50,183 bases of DNA from Arthrobacter sp. ISL-5 (GCF_018613835.1 NZ_JAGGPM010000010.1:1-50183), one strand, 5' to 3'. Counted from the first letter of the stretch, positions 32,796 through 42,071 are shown. The notes: generated by a model from the sequence alone, not told the origin. Numbers and translations: made by a program.

Positions 32796-33608
32796 TCAGG
32801 CCGAGAAGCCGCCGTCGGCCTTGATCAGCTGGCCCGAGACCCAGCGGCCCGCCGGGGAAAGCAGGAAGGCCGCAGTGCCCGCCACGTCCGCCGGGGTTCC
32901 CATCCGGCCTCCGGGCTGGCGCCGGGTCAGCTCTTCGCGGACCTCCCGGGTCATCCAGCCGGTGTCCACCGGGCCGGGGTTCAGCACGTTGGCGGAGATC
33001 CCCAGCGGGCCGAGCTCCCTGGCGGCGGCAATCACTATCCGGTCGAGCGCCCCCTTGGAGGCGCCGTACGGGAGGTTGAACGCTGTGTGGTCGCTGGTCA
33101 GCGCTACGATCGCGCCGCCGTCGTCCGCTGCCTGCCGCGCGAAGGCGCCGATCAGCTGCCAGTTCGCGCGGGTGTTGACGGCGAAGTGGCGCTCAAAGCT
33201 TTCCAGCGTGGTGTCCAGAATTCCGGAGTCGACGGACTCCGCATGGCTGAGCACCATGCCGTGGAGGGTGCCTGCCTGTTCGGCCACGCTCGCCATCAGC
33301 CGGTCCACGGCTTCCGGATCCTGGAAATCCTCAGGCAGGGAGATCACCTTGGCGCCGATGGCCTCCAGCTCCGCGGTGAGCCGTTCGACGTCGTCCGGCT
33401 GGATTCCCCACAGCATCCGCGAGTCGTAGTCCTGCCAGTACGCCAGGACCAGGTCCCAGCCGTCGGCCGCAAGCTGACGGGCGATTCCGGCGCCGATACC
33501 GGCCAGGCGGCCGACGCCGGTCACCAGGGCGGTCTTGCGCTGCGGCTCAACCGGCTGGGGCTCCGCGAGGTTGGATTCAACCTGCAGGGGCTCGGGTTGC
33601 AGGCTCAT
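32796..33608 (-). CDS. Short-chain dehydrogenase/reductase
   Basis: 270 residues. A leader (MSLQPEPLQVESNL) precedes the NAD(P) site TALVTGVGRLAGIGAGIARQL; later come the catalytic Ser region ALTSDH, YGASK (Tyr and Lys) and NPGPVDTGWM. This resembles FabG-like reductases of the SDR family with a slightly unusual glycine loop. The start ATG 33608 overlaps the stop of the GT87 gene (ATGA), so the two are co-translated. Substrate unknown. The long frame upstream to 33860 runs inside GT87 and is not used. Confidence 0.88.
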   Translation of the reverse strand: MSLQPEPLQVESNLAEPQPVEPQRKTALVTGVGRLAGIGAGIARQLAADGWDLVLAYWQDYDSRMLWGIQPDDVERLTAELEAIGAKVISLPEDFQDPEAVDRLMASVAEQAGTLHGMVLSHAESVDSGILDTTLESFERHFAVNTRANWQLIGAFARQAADDGGAIVALTSDHTAFNLPYGASKGALDRIVIAAARELGPLGISANVLNPGPVDTGWMTREVREELTRRQPGGRMGTPADVAGTAAFLLSPAGRWVSGQLIKADGGFSA

Positions 33609-35008
33609 GACGGCAGCCCCGTCAGCGAGCCGCGCCGCAGCACCACGAGCCAGCAGGCCAGGATCGCCAGCGCGCAGAACACACCGGCGCTGGAGGCCAT
33701 GATCCACAGCCCAGGCGTCTGGACGTTGAGGTTTTCGGCCCCGAACAGAGTGCCGATGGACTTGGGAGAGAAGAGGAACACGATGACGGATGCGCCGAGG
33801 ATCCCGCCCATGAGCCAGCGCGTCAGGCGGTGGCGCTCCGGCGTCTCGCGCAGGGTCCATGCAAAGGCCGGCAGCACTGCGGCCATCCAGACCCAGTGGT
33901 GGGACCAGGAGACAGGGCTAATCAGGAGCATCGTGAGTGCGGTGGCGCAAATGGCCACCACCTTGGCTCCCTGGTCGCTGGCGGCCTTGATGACGGCCGC
34001 CCCCAGGACCACAACCAGCAGGCTCAGGGCCAGCCAGGGGACGGTGACCCCGGCCGCGGGAACGCCGAAGTGGAGCAGCGCGCCCTTGATGGACAGGTTG
34101 TCCACGTAGCCGGCGCCGCCGAGCCGGGAGGTGTCCGGCAGCATCTGGAGCCAGAACTGCAGGGACTCGGCAGGGCGCATGAGCCAACCCAGCAGCACCG
34201 TAAACGCGAAGCCTGCGGCCATGTTCAGCAGTCCGCGCCAGTCCTTGCGCATCAGGAAGTACAGGCCAAAGGCCAGGGGCGTCAGCTTGATCCCGGCCGC
34301 GACGCCCACCAGAAATCCGCTGCCCGGAAGTCCCCGGCGCCACCTCGGGTTGCCCGCCAGCAGGTCGGCCGCCATCAGTCCCAGGAGCAGGATGTTGATC
34401 TGGCCGAACACCAGCGTCTCCCGCCAGGGGCCGAGATTCATGATGGCAAGAAGCAGGACCACGGCGCCCATCCGGTTCCGCAGGGAGCCCCCGGCAGGCG
34501 GACCAAACGTCCCGCGCCAGCCGGAATTGCCGTTCCAGTACCGGACTCCCAAAGCGGCGACCCAGGCCGAAACGGCCACTCCCGCGAAGTTGAAGAGCAG
34601 CAGGGCCGTTGCCTGGGGCAGCCAGGCGAGGAGGCTGAAGACGAGGGCGGCGAACGGCGGGTACGTGAAGGCAAGCTCCGGGCCACCGGCCCATTGCAGG
34701 GTCTGCCGGTACAGCCCCGACGGCGCCATGCCGGCGTCGTTCAGGATCTTGCCGGCGTGCCAGTAGACACTGAAGTCCAGGCCTTCCCTGCCCCACGCGT
34801 CAAGCCGCGAGGAGATGAAAACGGCAGCGGCGGCGACAACCAGCAGAGTGACCAGTTCGCCGGAGACTGCCGTTGCCCAGGGCCTTCGCAGTAACCCCGA
34901 GGAGCCTGCCCGGGACCGTTCATGCGGGCCGGCGGCTGTGGAGTCATGCGCTAGGGCCGTATCTTCTGTTTGGGCCTTGTCTTTTGTTCGGGCGTCAAGC
35001 AGAGCCAT
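33605..35008 (-). CDS. GT87-family polyprenyl-phosphate-mannose-type glycosyltransferase
   Basis: 467 residues with about 10-12 helices. The short outer loop after helix 1 has GLDFSVYWHAGKILND, the acidic first-loop motif of GT-C (DUF2029/GT87) enzymes such as mycobacterial PimE, and later YPPFAALVFSLLAWLP and GVAAGIKLTPLAFGLYFL. These transfer mannose or arabinose from lipid-phosphate donors on the outer face of the membrane to lipids, glycans or proteins. The acceptor here is unknown. ATG at 35008. Confidence 0.88.
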   Translation of the reverse strand: MALLDARTKDKAQTEDTALAHDSTAAGPHERSRAGSSGLLRRPWATAVSGELVTLLVVAAAAVFISSRLDAWGREGLDFSVYWHAGKILNDAGMAPSGLYRQTLQWAGGPELAFTYPPFAALVFSLLAWLPQATALLLFNFAGVAVSAWVAALGVRYWNGNSGWRGTFGPPAGGSLRNRMGAVVLLLAIMNLGPWRETLVFGQINILLLGLMAADLLAGNPRWRRGLPGSGFLVGVAAGIKLTPLAFGLYFLMRKDWRGLLNMAAGFAFTVLLGWLMRPAESLQFWLQMLPDTSRLGGAGYVDNLSIKGALLHFGVPAAGVTVPWLALSLLVVVLGAAVIKAASDQGAKVVAICATALTMLLISPVSWSHHWVWMAAVLPAFAWTLRETPERHRLTRWLMGGILGASVIVFLFSPKSIGTLFGAENLNVQTPGLWIMASSAGVFCALAILACWLVVLRRGSLTGLPS

Positions 35009-35169
35009 TCGCTGTCCCCCAGATGCGTGAACCTGTGTGGTTTAGCCTCCGGGACGCACGTCGCGTCATGCCGCAGGACCAGCGCCCGCGCGGGGCACTC
35101 CGGCCAGTCTACCGAGGCACCCTGCGCCTTCCGCTCAGCGACGCACCGCTATGCGGACGCGGCCGCAGG

Positions 35170-36558
35170 TCACGCCGCGCCCGCTGCCACCGGGGTGGGC
35201 TGCCGTTTCCCGGCGTCCTTGCGGATGGTGGCACTGATGATCGCCGCGATGGTGCACATCGCGGCGGCGCCGAACCACGCGTAGGTGTACTGGCCGGTGG
35301 CGTCGCGGATGGCTCCGGCCGCAAGCGCGGCCGCGGCGGCGCCGAGCTGATGCGCGGCGAACACCCAGCCGAACACCACGCTGCCGTCGGCACCGAACAC
35401 CTGGCGGCAGATGGCGGCCGTGGGCGGCACGGTGGCCACCCAGTCCAGGCCGTAAATCACGACGAACACGATCATGCTGGGCTGGACCGTGGCGCTCAGC
35501 AGCAGCGGCAGCACCAGCAGCCCGATCCCGCGGAACTGGTAGTACACGGCCAGCAGGATCCTGGGGTTGTAGCGGTCCGTCAGCCAGCCGGAGGCGATGG
35601 TGCCCAGGATGTCGAAGATCCCGACGACCGCCAGCAGGCCCGCCGCGGTGGTTTCCGGCATGCCGTGGTCGTGCGCGGAGGGGATGAAATGGGTGCCGAT
35701 CAGTCCGTTGGTGGTGGCCCCGCAGATCGCGAATCCGGCCGCGAGCGCCCAGAACGTGCGCACCCTGCTCGCCCGCCTGAGGACCTGCAGCGCACGGACG
35801 GCGGCGTTCCGGCTCGGCTCGGCCGCCGTCCCGGTGGCCATGGCAGCGGCGGCGGACTTCGGCTCCTCGCCGCCAACCGGCGCCTCAGCGCCGTAAGGCA
35901 ACACCCCGACGTCGGCCGGCGAGTTCTTCAGGAACTTCAGCACCAGCGGAACCACGGCGAGGGCGCCGGCGGCGATCAGCAGGGAGGCCTGCCGCCAGCC
36001 CGGATCCTGCGCCAGGAGGGCGATGAACGGCAGGAAGACCAGCTGGCCGGCGGCGCTGCCGGCCGTCAGGATGCCGATCACCAGCCCGCGGCTCTTGGAA
36101 AACCAGGTGTTCGCGATGGTCGCCGCAAAGACCAGGGCCATGGAACCGGTTCCCAGCCCGATCAGCAGGCCCCAGGTGAGGAGGATCTGCCAGGACTCAT
36201 TGACCAGCACGGTCAGTGCGCTGCCGGCACCGATCAGCACGAGCGCGACGGCGGTGACGGCGCGGATGCCGAACCGTTCCATGAGGGCCGCGGCGAAGGG
36301 TGCCGTCAGGCCGAACAGCACCAGGTTGATGCTGACGGCGGCAGACAGCACGGTGGTGGACCAGCCGAACTCCTGCTGGAGCGGCACCATCAGCACGCCC
36401 GGCGCGGCACGGAAGCCGGCTGCGCCCACGAGCGCCAGGAACGCCACCGCGGCCACCACCCACGCGGGATGCAGCCGGCGCTTCCGGGGCGGCCCCGGCG
36501 GGGTCGCTGCCTGTGCGTCTTCTTCGTTGCGGGCGGCGGTCGCCTCGGGGCTGCTCAT
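35170..36558 (-). CDS. MFS transporter (OFA-like, oxalate/formate antiporter type)
   Basis: 462 residues with 12 helices. The N-terminus (MSSPEATAARNEED) is cytosolic; FRAAPGVLMVPLQQEFGWSTT opens helix 1, a style seen in MFS_1/OFA transporters of carboxylates or drugs. Long central linker (GAEAPVGGEEPKSAAAAMATG) between the halves. Its ATG 36558 overlaps the stop of the HxlR gene (ATGA), so regulator and transporter are coupled, suggesting the regulator responds to the transporter's substrate. Which compound is not readable. Confidence 0.88.
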   Translation of the reverse strand: MSSPEATAARNEEDAQAATPPGPPRKRRLHPAWVVAAVAFLALVGAAGFRAAPGVLMVPLQQEFGWSTTVLSAAVSINLVLFGLTAPFAAALMERFGIRAVTAVALVLIGAGSALTVLVNESWQILLTWGLLIGLGTGSMALVFAATIANTWFSKSRGLVIGILTAGSAAGQLVFLPFIALLAQDPGWRQASLLIAAGALAVVPLVLKFLKNSPADVGVLPYGAEAPVGGEEPKSAAAAMATGTAAEPSRNAAVRALQVLRRASRVRTFWALAAGFAICGATTNGLIGTHFIPSAHDHGMPETTAAGLLAVVGIFDILGTIASGWLTDRYNPRILLAVYYQFRGIGLLVLPLLLSATVQPSMIVFVVIYGLDWVATVPPTAAICRQVFGADGSVVFGWVFAAHQLGAAAAALAAGAIRDATGQYTYAWFGAAAMCTIAAIISATIRKDAGKRQPTPVAAGAA

Positions 36559-37112
36559 GCGGCTGTTCCTTTGTGTCCGGTTGTATCCGTAGGGTCCGTC
36601 TCTGCCTGCCCGCGCTCTTGGCGTTCGCGGGCGGTTGCCAGCGGCACCGGCTGCTCGGTGCGGGTCAGGCTGTGCCAGCTGGTGTTCTCCGCCGTGAGCC
36701 GCTCGCCGCACTCCGTGCACGTGTCCGCGGAACCGGTCCGCTGCCCGCAGGACGAATGGATGACGTACATGTGGGCCTGGCCGGACGGCGCAGGAACGTG
36801 CTTTTCGGACCAGATCACGACGGCGTTGAGCACCGGCAGGGCGTCCTCGCCCTTGGCGGTGAGCACGTACTCCTGGCGGGTGCGGCCGCCGTCGTCATAC
36901 GGTTGCTTGGCCAGCAGTCCGGACTCCACGAGCGCGGCGAGCCGCCGGGTGAGGACCGAGTCCGCCACCTGGAGGCGCGTCTTCATGGCGTCGAAGCGGC
37001 CGTTGCCGAAGAACACCTCCCGGAGCACAAGCATGCCCCAGGGGTCGCCGAAGATATCCAGGCCGCGGGCCATGCTGCAGTTGCGTTGGGACCAGTCAGA
37101 GCGGAGTGGCAT
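36555..37112 (-). CDS. HxlR-family transcriptional regulator with C-terminal Cys cluster
   Basis: 185 residues. The HxlR winged helix is typical: CSMARGLDIFGDPWGMLVLREVFFG, then SVLTRRLAALVESGLLAKQPYDDGGRTRQEYVLTAKG. It has the conserved early cysteine C12. Beyond the usual 100-120 residues a tail carries SSCGQRTGSADTCTECGERL (C122, C132, C135), which may be a small zinc ribbon or redox switch. HxlR regulators often sense electrophiles or redox stress and control the next gene, here the coupled MFS transporter. Confidence 0.9.
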   Translation of the reverse strand: MPLRSDWSQRNCSMARGLDIFGDPWGMLVLREVFFGNGRFDAMKTRLQVADSVLTRRLAALVESGLLAKQPYDDGGRTRQEYVLTAKGEDALPVLNAVVIWSEKHVPAPSGQAHMYVIHSSCGQRTGSADTCTECGERLTAENTSWHSLTRTEQPVPLATARERQERGQAETDPTDTTGHKGTAA

Positions 37113-37188
37113 ACGGCGAGGCTACCTGACTCTCTTGAAGAAAGCCAGACCTCTGCGCCGGGATCCGGCGTCGCCTGGGGCTCGGCCT

Positions 37189-38352
37189 TTACTGGATGAA
37201 CGTGAAGGCGTGCTCAAGGTCTGCGATGAGGTCCTCGACGTCCTCGATGCCGCAGGACAGCCGGATGAGGTTGACGGGAACCGCCAGCTCGGTGCCCTTC
37301 ACGGACGCGTGGGTCATCTCCGACGGGTAGTTCATGAGGGACTCGATGCCGCCCAGCGACTCGGCGAGGGTGAAAACGGAGGTGGATTCGGCCACCTTCC
37401 GTGCCGCCGCCTCGCCGCCCTTGAACTGCACCGAAATCATGCCGCCGAACTTCTTCATCTGCTTCTTGGCAAGGTCGTGGCCGGGGTGCGAGGGAAGTCC
37501 GGGGTACAGCACGGCCTCCACCTCGGGGCGTTCCAGCAGCCATTCCGCCACGGCCTGGGCGTTGTCGCTGTGGCGGTCCATGCGCACGCCCAGCGTCTTG
37601 AGGCCGCGGGTGGTGAGGAAGGCGTCCATCGGCCCGGACACGGCGCCCACGGCGAACTGCACGAAGCCGATCTTTTCCGCGAGCTCGGCGTCCTGGACCA
37701 CGATCGCGCCGCCCACCACGTCGGAGTGGCCGCCGATGTACTTGGTGGTGGAGTGGACCACGACGTCGGCACCCAGGGCGAGCGGGGTCTGCAGGTAGGG
37801 CGACGCGAAGGTGTTGTCCACGATCAGGAGGGCTCCGGCGTCGTGCGCCACCTTGGCGAGGGCCTCGATGTCGGTGATCTTCATCATCGGGTTGGACGGG
37901 GTCTCCACCCAGACGAAACGGGTTTTGTTCGCGGCCACCGCAGCGGCGACAGACTCGAGATCGGACATGTCCACGGGGGTGTTGCCGATGCCCCAGTCCC
38001 CGAGCACGCGGCTGATCAGGCGGTAGGTGCCGCCGTAGGCGTCGTTGCCGAGGACGATGTGGTCGCCCGGCCGGGTGAGGGCCCGGATCAGCGAGTCCTC
38101 GGCCGCCAGGCCTGAGCTGAAGGAATAGGCGTGCGTGCCGCCCTCCAGTGCCGCGAGCTGTTCCTGCAGGGCATCGCGGGTGGGGTTGCCGCCGCGGCCG
38201 TACTCGTAGCCGTCGCGCAGTCCGCCGATGCCGTCCTGGGCGTAGGTGGAGCTGAAGTGCAGCGGCGGCACCACGGCGCCGGTGCGGGGCTCGAAGGCTT
38301 GGCCGGCGTGGACGGCGCGGGTGTTGAATCCTTGGTTTTCAGAGACAGACAT
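37189..38352 (-). CDS. metB: Cystathionine gamma-synthase/lyase
   Basis: 387 residues, a PLP enzyme of the Cys/Met-metabolism family. Active-site features: YGRGGNPTRD, SFSSGLAAEDSL, ETPSNPMMKITDI, VDNTFASPYLQTPLALGADVVVHS, and K204 in HSTTKYIGGHSD. MetB makes cystathionine from O-succinyl- or O-acetylhomoserine and cysteine; actinobacterial forms often also have gamma-lyase activity. It lies 13 bases after cbs, so the operon may run homocysteine to cysteine (reverse transsulfuration). ATG at 38352. Confidence 0.93.
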   Translation of the reverse strand: MSVSENQGFNTRAVHAGQAFEPRTGAVVPPLHFSSTYAQDGIGGLRDGYEYGRGGNPTRDALQEQLAALEGGTHAYSFSSGLAAEDSLIRALTRPGDHIVLGNDAYGGTYRLISRVLGDWGIGNTPVDMSDLESVAAAVAANKTRFVWVETPSNPMMKITDIEALAKVAHDAGALLIVDNTFASPYLQTPLALGADVVVHSTTKYIGGHSDVVGGAIVVQDAELAEKIGFVQFAVGAVSGPMDAFLTTRGLKTLGVRMDRHSDNAQAVAEWLLERPEVEAVLYPGLPSHPGHDLAKKQMKKFGGMISVQFKGGEAAARKVAESTSVFTLAESLGGIESLMNYPSEMTHASVKGTELAVPVNLIRLSCGIEDVEDLIADLEHAFTFIQ

Positions 38353-38365
38353 GGGGCTCCTTGGA

Positions 38366-39751
38366 CTAGTTGCTGAGGTACGCGAGGAGGTCGTGGCGGG
38401 TCAGGATGCCGATGGGGGCGCCAACAAATGTCACCATCACGGTGTCGACGTCGGACAGCAGCTCACGGGCCGCCGAGATGGTTTCCAGCGAGCCGATCAC
38501 CGGGAGCCGGTCCCCCATGTGCTCGGAGATCTTGTCCGTCAGCTTCGCCTCGCCGCGGAACAGCTTGGCCGTCAGGGTCCGCTCATCGACGGCACCCATG
38601 ACCTCGCCCATCACCACCGGCGGCTCCTGCGAGAGCACCGGGATGTGGCTGACGCCGAACTCGTTCATGATGTTGATGACGTCGCGGACGGTCTCGTTGG
38701 GGTGGATGTGGACCAGGTCCGGCAGCTCGCCGGTCTTGGACTTGATCACCTCGCCCACGGACGTTTCCTCGCCGCCGGCGAGGAAGCCGTACGAGCGCAT
38801 CCACTGGTCGTTGAAGATCTTGGCGAGGTAGCCGCGGCCCGAGTCCGGCAGGATGACCACGACGACGGCGTCCTCGGGCAGATCCCGGGCCGTCTGGAGC
38901 GCGGCAACGACCGCCATGCCCGAGGATCCGCCCACCAGCAGGCCCTCCTCGCGGGCCAGCCGCCGGGTCATGGCGAAGGAATCGGCGTCAGTGACGGCGA
39001 TGACCTGGTCCGGAACGGATTTGTCGTAGTTGGCGGGCCACATGTCCTCGCCCACGCCTTCGACAAAGTACGGGCGCCCGGTGCCGCCCGAGTAGACAGA
39101 GCCTTCGGGGTCCGCCCCGATGATCCTGACCCGGCCGCCGTCGGACTCCGGACGGTTCGCGGAGACTTCCTTGAGGTAGCGTCCGGTGCCGGTGATGGTG
39201 CCGCCGGTGCCGGCGCCGATGACGCAGTGCGTGACCTTGCCGTCGGTGTCCCGCCAGATCTCGGGTCCGGTGGTTTCGTAGTGGCTGAGCGGCGCGGCGG
39301 GGTTGGAGAACTGGTCCGGCTTGTAGGCACCAGGAATCTCGGTGACCAGCCGGTCCGAGACGCCGTAGTAGCTCTGCGGGCTGTCAGGGGCGACGGCGGT
39401 GGGGGTCACCACCACTTCGGCGCCGTAGGCCTGGAGCACGGCGCGCTTGTCCTCGCCCACCTTGTCCGGCACGACGAAGATGCATTTGTAGCCCTTTTGC
39501 TGGGCCACGAGGGCCAGGCCGACGCCGGTGTTCCCGGAGGTGGGCTCGATGATGGTCCCGCCGGGCTTGAGCTTGCCGTCGCGCTCGGCTTCCTCGACCA
39601 TCTTGGCCGCGATGCGATCCTTGATGGAACCGCCGGGGTTCACGTATTCCAGCTTCACGAGGACGGTGGCTTTGATGCCGTCGGTGACGTGGTTGAGCTT
39701 GATCAGCGGGGTGTTGCCGATAAGGTCCAGGACGGACTGGGCGTACTTCAT
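38366..39751 (-). CDS. cbs: Cystathionine beta-synthase
   Basis: 461 residues. The PLP lysine is K44 in EYVNPGGSIKDRIA, and PTSGNTGVGLALVAQQ binds the phosphate and substrate. The catalytic part (1 to about 320) is followed by paired CBS domains (about 335-461), the regulatory nucleotide-binding module. It lacks the N-terminal heme domain of animal enzymes. It condenses serine (or O-acetylserine) with homocysteine to cystathionine. First gene of cbs-metB. ATG at 39751. Confidence 0.95.
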   Translation of the reverse strand: MKYAQSVLDLIGNTPLIKLNHVTDGIKATVLVKLEYVNPGGSIKDRIAAKMVEEAERDGKLKPGGTIIEPTSGNTGVGLALVAQQKGYKCIFVVPDKVGEDKRAVLQAYGAEVVVTPTAVAPDSPQSYYGVSDRLVTEIPGAYKPDQFSNPAAPLSHYETTGPEIWRDTDGKVTHCVIGAGTGGTITGTGRYLKEVSANRPESDGGRVRIIGADPEGSVYSGGTGRPYFVEGVGEDMWPANYDKSVPDQVIAVTDADSFAMTRRLAREEGLLVGGSSGMAVVAALQTARDLPEDAVVVVILPDSGRGYLAKIFNDQWMRSYGFLAGGEETSVGEVIKSKTGELPDLVHIHPNETVRDVINIMNEFGVSHIPVLSQEPPVVMGEVMGAVDERTLTAKLFRGEAKLTDKISEHMGDRLPVIGSLETISAARELLSDVDTVMVTFVGAPIGILTRHDLLAYLSN

Positions 39752-39898
39752 GGGTACAAACTTACCGTCTTGGCCGGCCTTGGCGTTTCAGGCGGCGCGC
39801 GGCACCACTGAAGGCTTCGCGGGCCCTAGCCAAGGCGCCTTCGGCACGGCAAGCTGGCTACGCACGCTCCATCCGATTCGCCGAAAGGAACCCCTGCC

Positions 39899-40330
39899 AT
39901 GGACTGGACCCTCGAAGTGGTGGTGCTCCCGGTGAGCGACATCGACCGCGCCGTGGAGTTCTACCGCGACAAGGTGGGCTTCAACCTTGACCACGACACC
40001 AGGAATGAGCAGATGCACTTGGCCCAGCTGACGCCGCCGGGCTCAGGCTGTTCGATCGTCATCGGCGACCTCCCCTCGCAGAAGGAGATGGCGCCGGGGT
40101 CCATGCGCGGACTGCAGCTGGTGGTGTCGGACGCCCGGGCGGCGCGCGACGAACTGCTCAGCCGCGGCGTGGAGGCCAGCGAAATAACCGTCTTTGACGA
40201 GCGCGACGGCGGCACGTTCTTCGGGTTCAGCGATCCCGACGGCAACACCTGGGCCGTGCAGGAACTGAAGGTCCGTGCCCAGAAGCCGCTGATCCCGGTG
40301 GAGGCCCGCGCCCGCTTCGGCGAGGAGTAA
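39899..40330 (+). CDS. VOC-family (glyoxalase-like) protein
   Basis: 143 residues, one VOC domain: VVLPVSDIDRAVEFYRDKVGFNLDHD at the start and FGFSDPDGNTWAVQELK at the end. Aligning with metal-binding VOC proteins suggests a Glu in the last strand (QELK). Substrate unknown; related proteins act on methylglyoxal adducts or catechols. AAAGGAA precedes the ATG. Converges with another VOC gene. Confidence 0.85.
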   Translation: MDWTLEVVVLPVSDIDRAVEFYRDKVGFNLDHDTRNEQMHLAQLTPPGSGCSIVIGDLPSQKEMAPGSMRGLQLVVSDARAARDELLSRGVEASEITVFDERDGGTFFGFSDPDGNTWAVQELKVRAQKPLIPVEARARFGEE

Positions 40331-40361
40331 TTCGGGCAAGGAGTAGCGGAAGGCAGTCCCG

Positions 40362-40778
40362 CTAGCCCGCAGTTCCTCCTGCCTCTCCGGCTTCTCCTGC
40401 CGGCAGGTTCTCCCAGAGCCCCATGATGTTGCCTTCGGTGTCCTTGAAGTAGGCGTAGAAGCCCATGCCCGGGACGGTGTCCTTCGGCCTGACCGTGGAG
40501 CCGCCGAGCTGCTCGACGGTCCGCAGGGTGGCATCGATGTCGTCGACGTCCACCGTGATGACAGGCGTGGTCAGCTCGCCTTCCCGAGGCATCATGCCGC
40601 CGTTGATGGCGCCGGGCTCGGTGGGCCGGCCGGTCTGTTCATCCATCGGGGTGGTGATGACCACGTTGTAGTTCATCTCCGGCATGGGATCGATCCGCCA
40701 GCCGAGGGCCTGACTGTAGAAGTTTCTCGCCCGGTCCTGATCGTCCGCGGGGATTTCGAAATGCACTACTCCACCCAT
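40362..40778 (-). CDS. VOC-family protein
   Basis: 138 residues from ATG 40778 (MGGVVHFEIPADDQDRARNFYSQALGW), chosen because AGGTGA lies just before it; an upstream ATG at 40850 lacks a site. Ends GFYAYFKDTEGNIMGLWENLPAG. This is the stand-alone VOC type (similar to YdeI-like/PhnB-like small glyoxalases) with a Glu in the last strand. No firm function. Confidence 0.85.
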   Translation of the reverse strand: MGGVVHFEIPADDQDRARNFYSQALGWRIDPMPEMNYNVVITTPMDEQTGRPTEPGAINGGMMPREGELTTPVITVDVDDIDATLRTVEQLGGSTVRPKDTVPGMGFYAYFKDTEGNIMGLWENLPAGEAGEAGGTAG

Positions 40779-40927
40779 TGCACTCACCTGACAGTTCGAA
40801 GGGACGACGCGGCGGCACCGCGCCACACCTGGGATTGTAGTCCTCCGCACCGCGCGGGTTAAGGGGCTGATTCGAAGGCCGGCAGGCGGCGGCCCCCGGT
40901 GTCAGCGGTCCGTGGGACGATGATTCC

Positions 40928-41908
40928 ATGACCATCACGGACGTCCCCGCCAGCGTTGCCGCTGCCGCCGACGCCTCCCTGCGGTGGCATCCCGGAGGCC
41001 CCTACAGCCTGCTCCAGACCCTGGGCACGCTCATGCGCGGCAACGGAGATCCCTCGTTTTCTTCCCGGCCGGACGGACTGTGGATGGCGTTCACGACGGC
41101 GGACGGTCCGGTCTCGCTGCGCCTCACCAGCGCCGAATTGGGACCGGAACCCCATGTCGATGCGCAGGCGTGGGGCCCCGGCTCCGCCGCCGCCCTCGCC
41201 GCCGTTCCCCGCCTTCTGGGCGCCGAGGACGACTGGTCGGCGTTTGACGAGCCGGGCTTCTCGGCGACGCTTCCCCGCATGGTCCGGGAGGCCCGACGCC
41301 GGAACCCCGCCATCCGTCTGCCGTCCACCGGGCAGGTGGTTGATTGCCTCGTGCCCACCATCCTGGAGCAGAAGGTCACTGTGATCGAGGCCCGGCGGGG
41401 TTTCCGCTATCTCATGTACCGCCATGGCACGCCCGCGCCGGGCGCCGGCACCGTAGCACCGGCAGGCCTCCTGGTCCGGCCAACGCCTGAGCAGTGGCTC
41501 CGCATTCCGTCGTGGGAGTGGCACCAGGCCGGAGTGGGCCCCCAGCGGTCGGCGACCGTCATGCGGGCGCTGCGTTCCGCCGTCGCGCTTGAACGGCTGG
41601 CCCTGCTGCCGGCGGCGGAGGCTGCCAGGAAGATGCAGACCATTCCGGGAATCGGCGAGTGGACGGCCGCTGAGGTGGTGCAGCGGACGCACGGCTGCCC
41701 GGACTCGATCGCCGTGGGCGATTACCACCTGGCGGCCGACGTCGGCGCCGCGCTGACCGGCCGGCGGACGGACGACGCCGGCATGCTGGCGCTTCTGGAA
41801 CCGTGGAAAGGGCACCGGCAGCGCGTGGTCCGGATGATCGGGCTCAGCGGATTCCGGAAACCCACCTTCGGGCCGCGGATGACCATCCAGGACCACCGCC
41901 GGCACTGA
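40928..41908 (+). CDS. DNA-3-methyladenine glycosylase, AlkA-type HhH-GPD
   Basis: 326 residues. The helix-hairpin-helix and Gly/Pro/Asp loop are TIPGIGEWTAAEVVQRTHGCPDSI followed by VGDYHLAADV, whose Asp is in the catalytic position of AlkA enzymes. VDCLVPTILEQKVTVIEARRGFRYL opens the HhH domain. It removes alkylated purines for base-excision repair. A stand-alone catalytic half, without the Ada methyl-transfer domain. Confidence 0.9.
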   Translation: MTITDVPASVAAAADASLRWHPGGPYSLLQTLGTLMRGNGDPSFSSRPDGLWMAFTTADGPVSLRLTSAELGPEPHVDAQAWGPGSAAALAAVPRLLGAEDDWSAFDEPGFSATLPRMVREARRRNPAIRLPSTGQVVDCLVPTILEQKVTVIEARRGFRYLMYRHGTPAPGAGTVAPAGLLVRPTPEQWLRIPSWEWHQAGVGPQRSATVMRALRSAVALERLALLPAAEAARKMQTIPGIGEWTAAEVVQRTHGCPDSIAVGDYHLAADVGAALTGRRTDDAGMLALLEPWKGHRQRVVRMIGLSGFRKPTFGPRMTIQDHRRH

Positions 41909-41966
41909 CTCCCTTCCGGAGCACCTCCGGGTTAGCCATCGTGGTGGTCCCAGCCTATCGTTTTTT

Positions 41967-42000
41967 CGTACTTAGTACGGTACGGTTCGTACTTAGTACG
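41967..42000. promoter_or_regulatory. Twin palindromic operator upstream of the DUF4386/ABC operon
   Basis: CGTACTTAGTACG occurs twice, at 41967-41979 and 41988-42000, exactly 21 bases apart, so both lie on the same face of the helix. A third partial GTACGG is between them. Each is a near-perfect palindrome of GTAC arms around TTA. The pattern is typical of TetR/MarR-type dimer sites. It sits 72 bases before the DUF4386 start; no regulator gene is adjacent. Confidence 0.75.
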
Positions 42001-42071
42001 ACACGTCGCTTCGACCGCATCTCCCCCCATCGTCATTTCCCTCGTCATCACCCCAGCGAAAGCAGAACCCC

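Noticed and set aside
34873..38115. A 1080-codon plus-strand open frame
   Set aside because: It runs antisense through GT87, MFS, HxlR and metB, all of which have clear family motifs; its own translation is Gly/Arg/His-rich with none.
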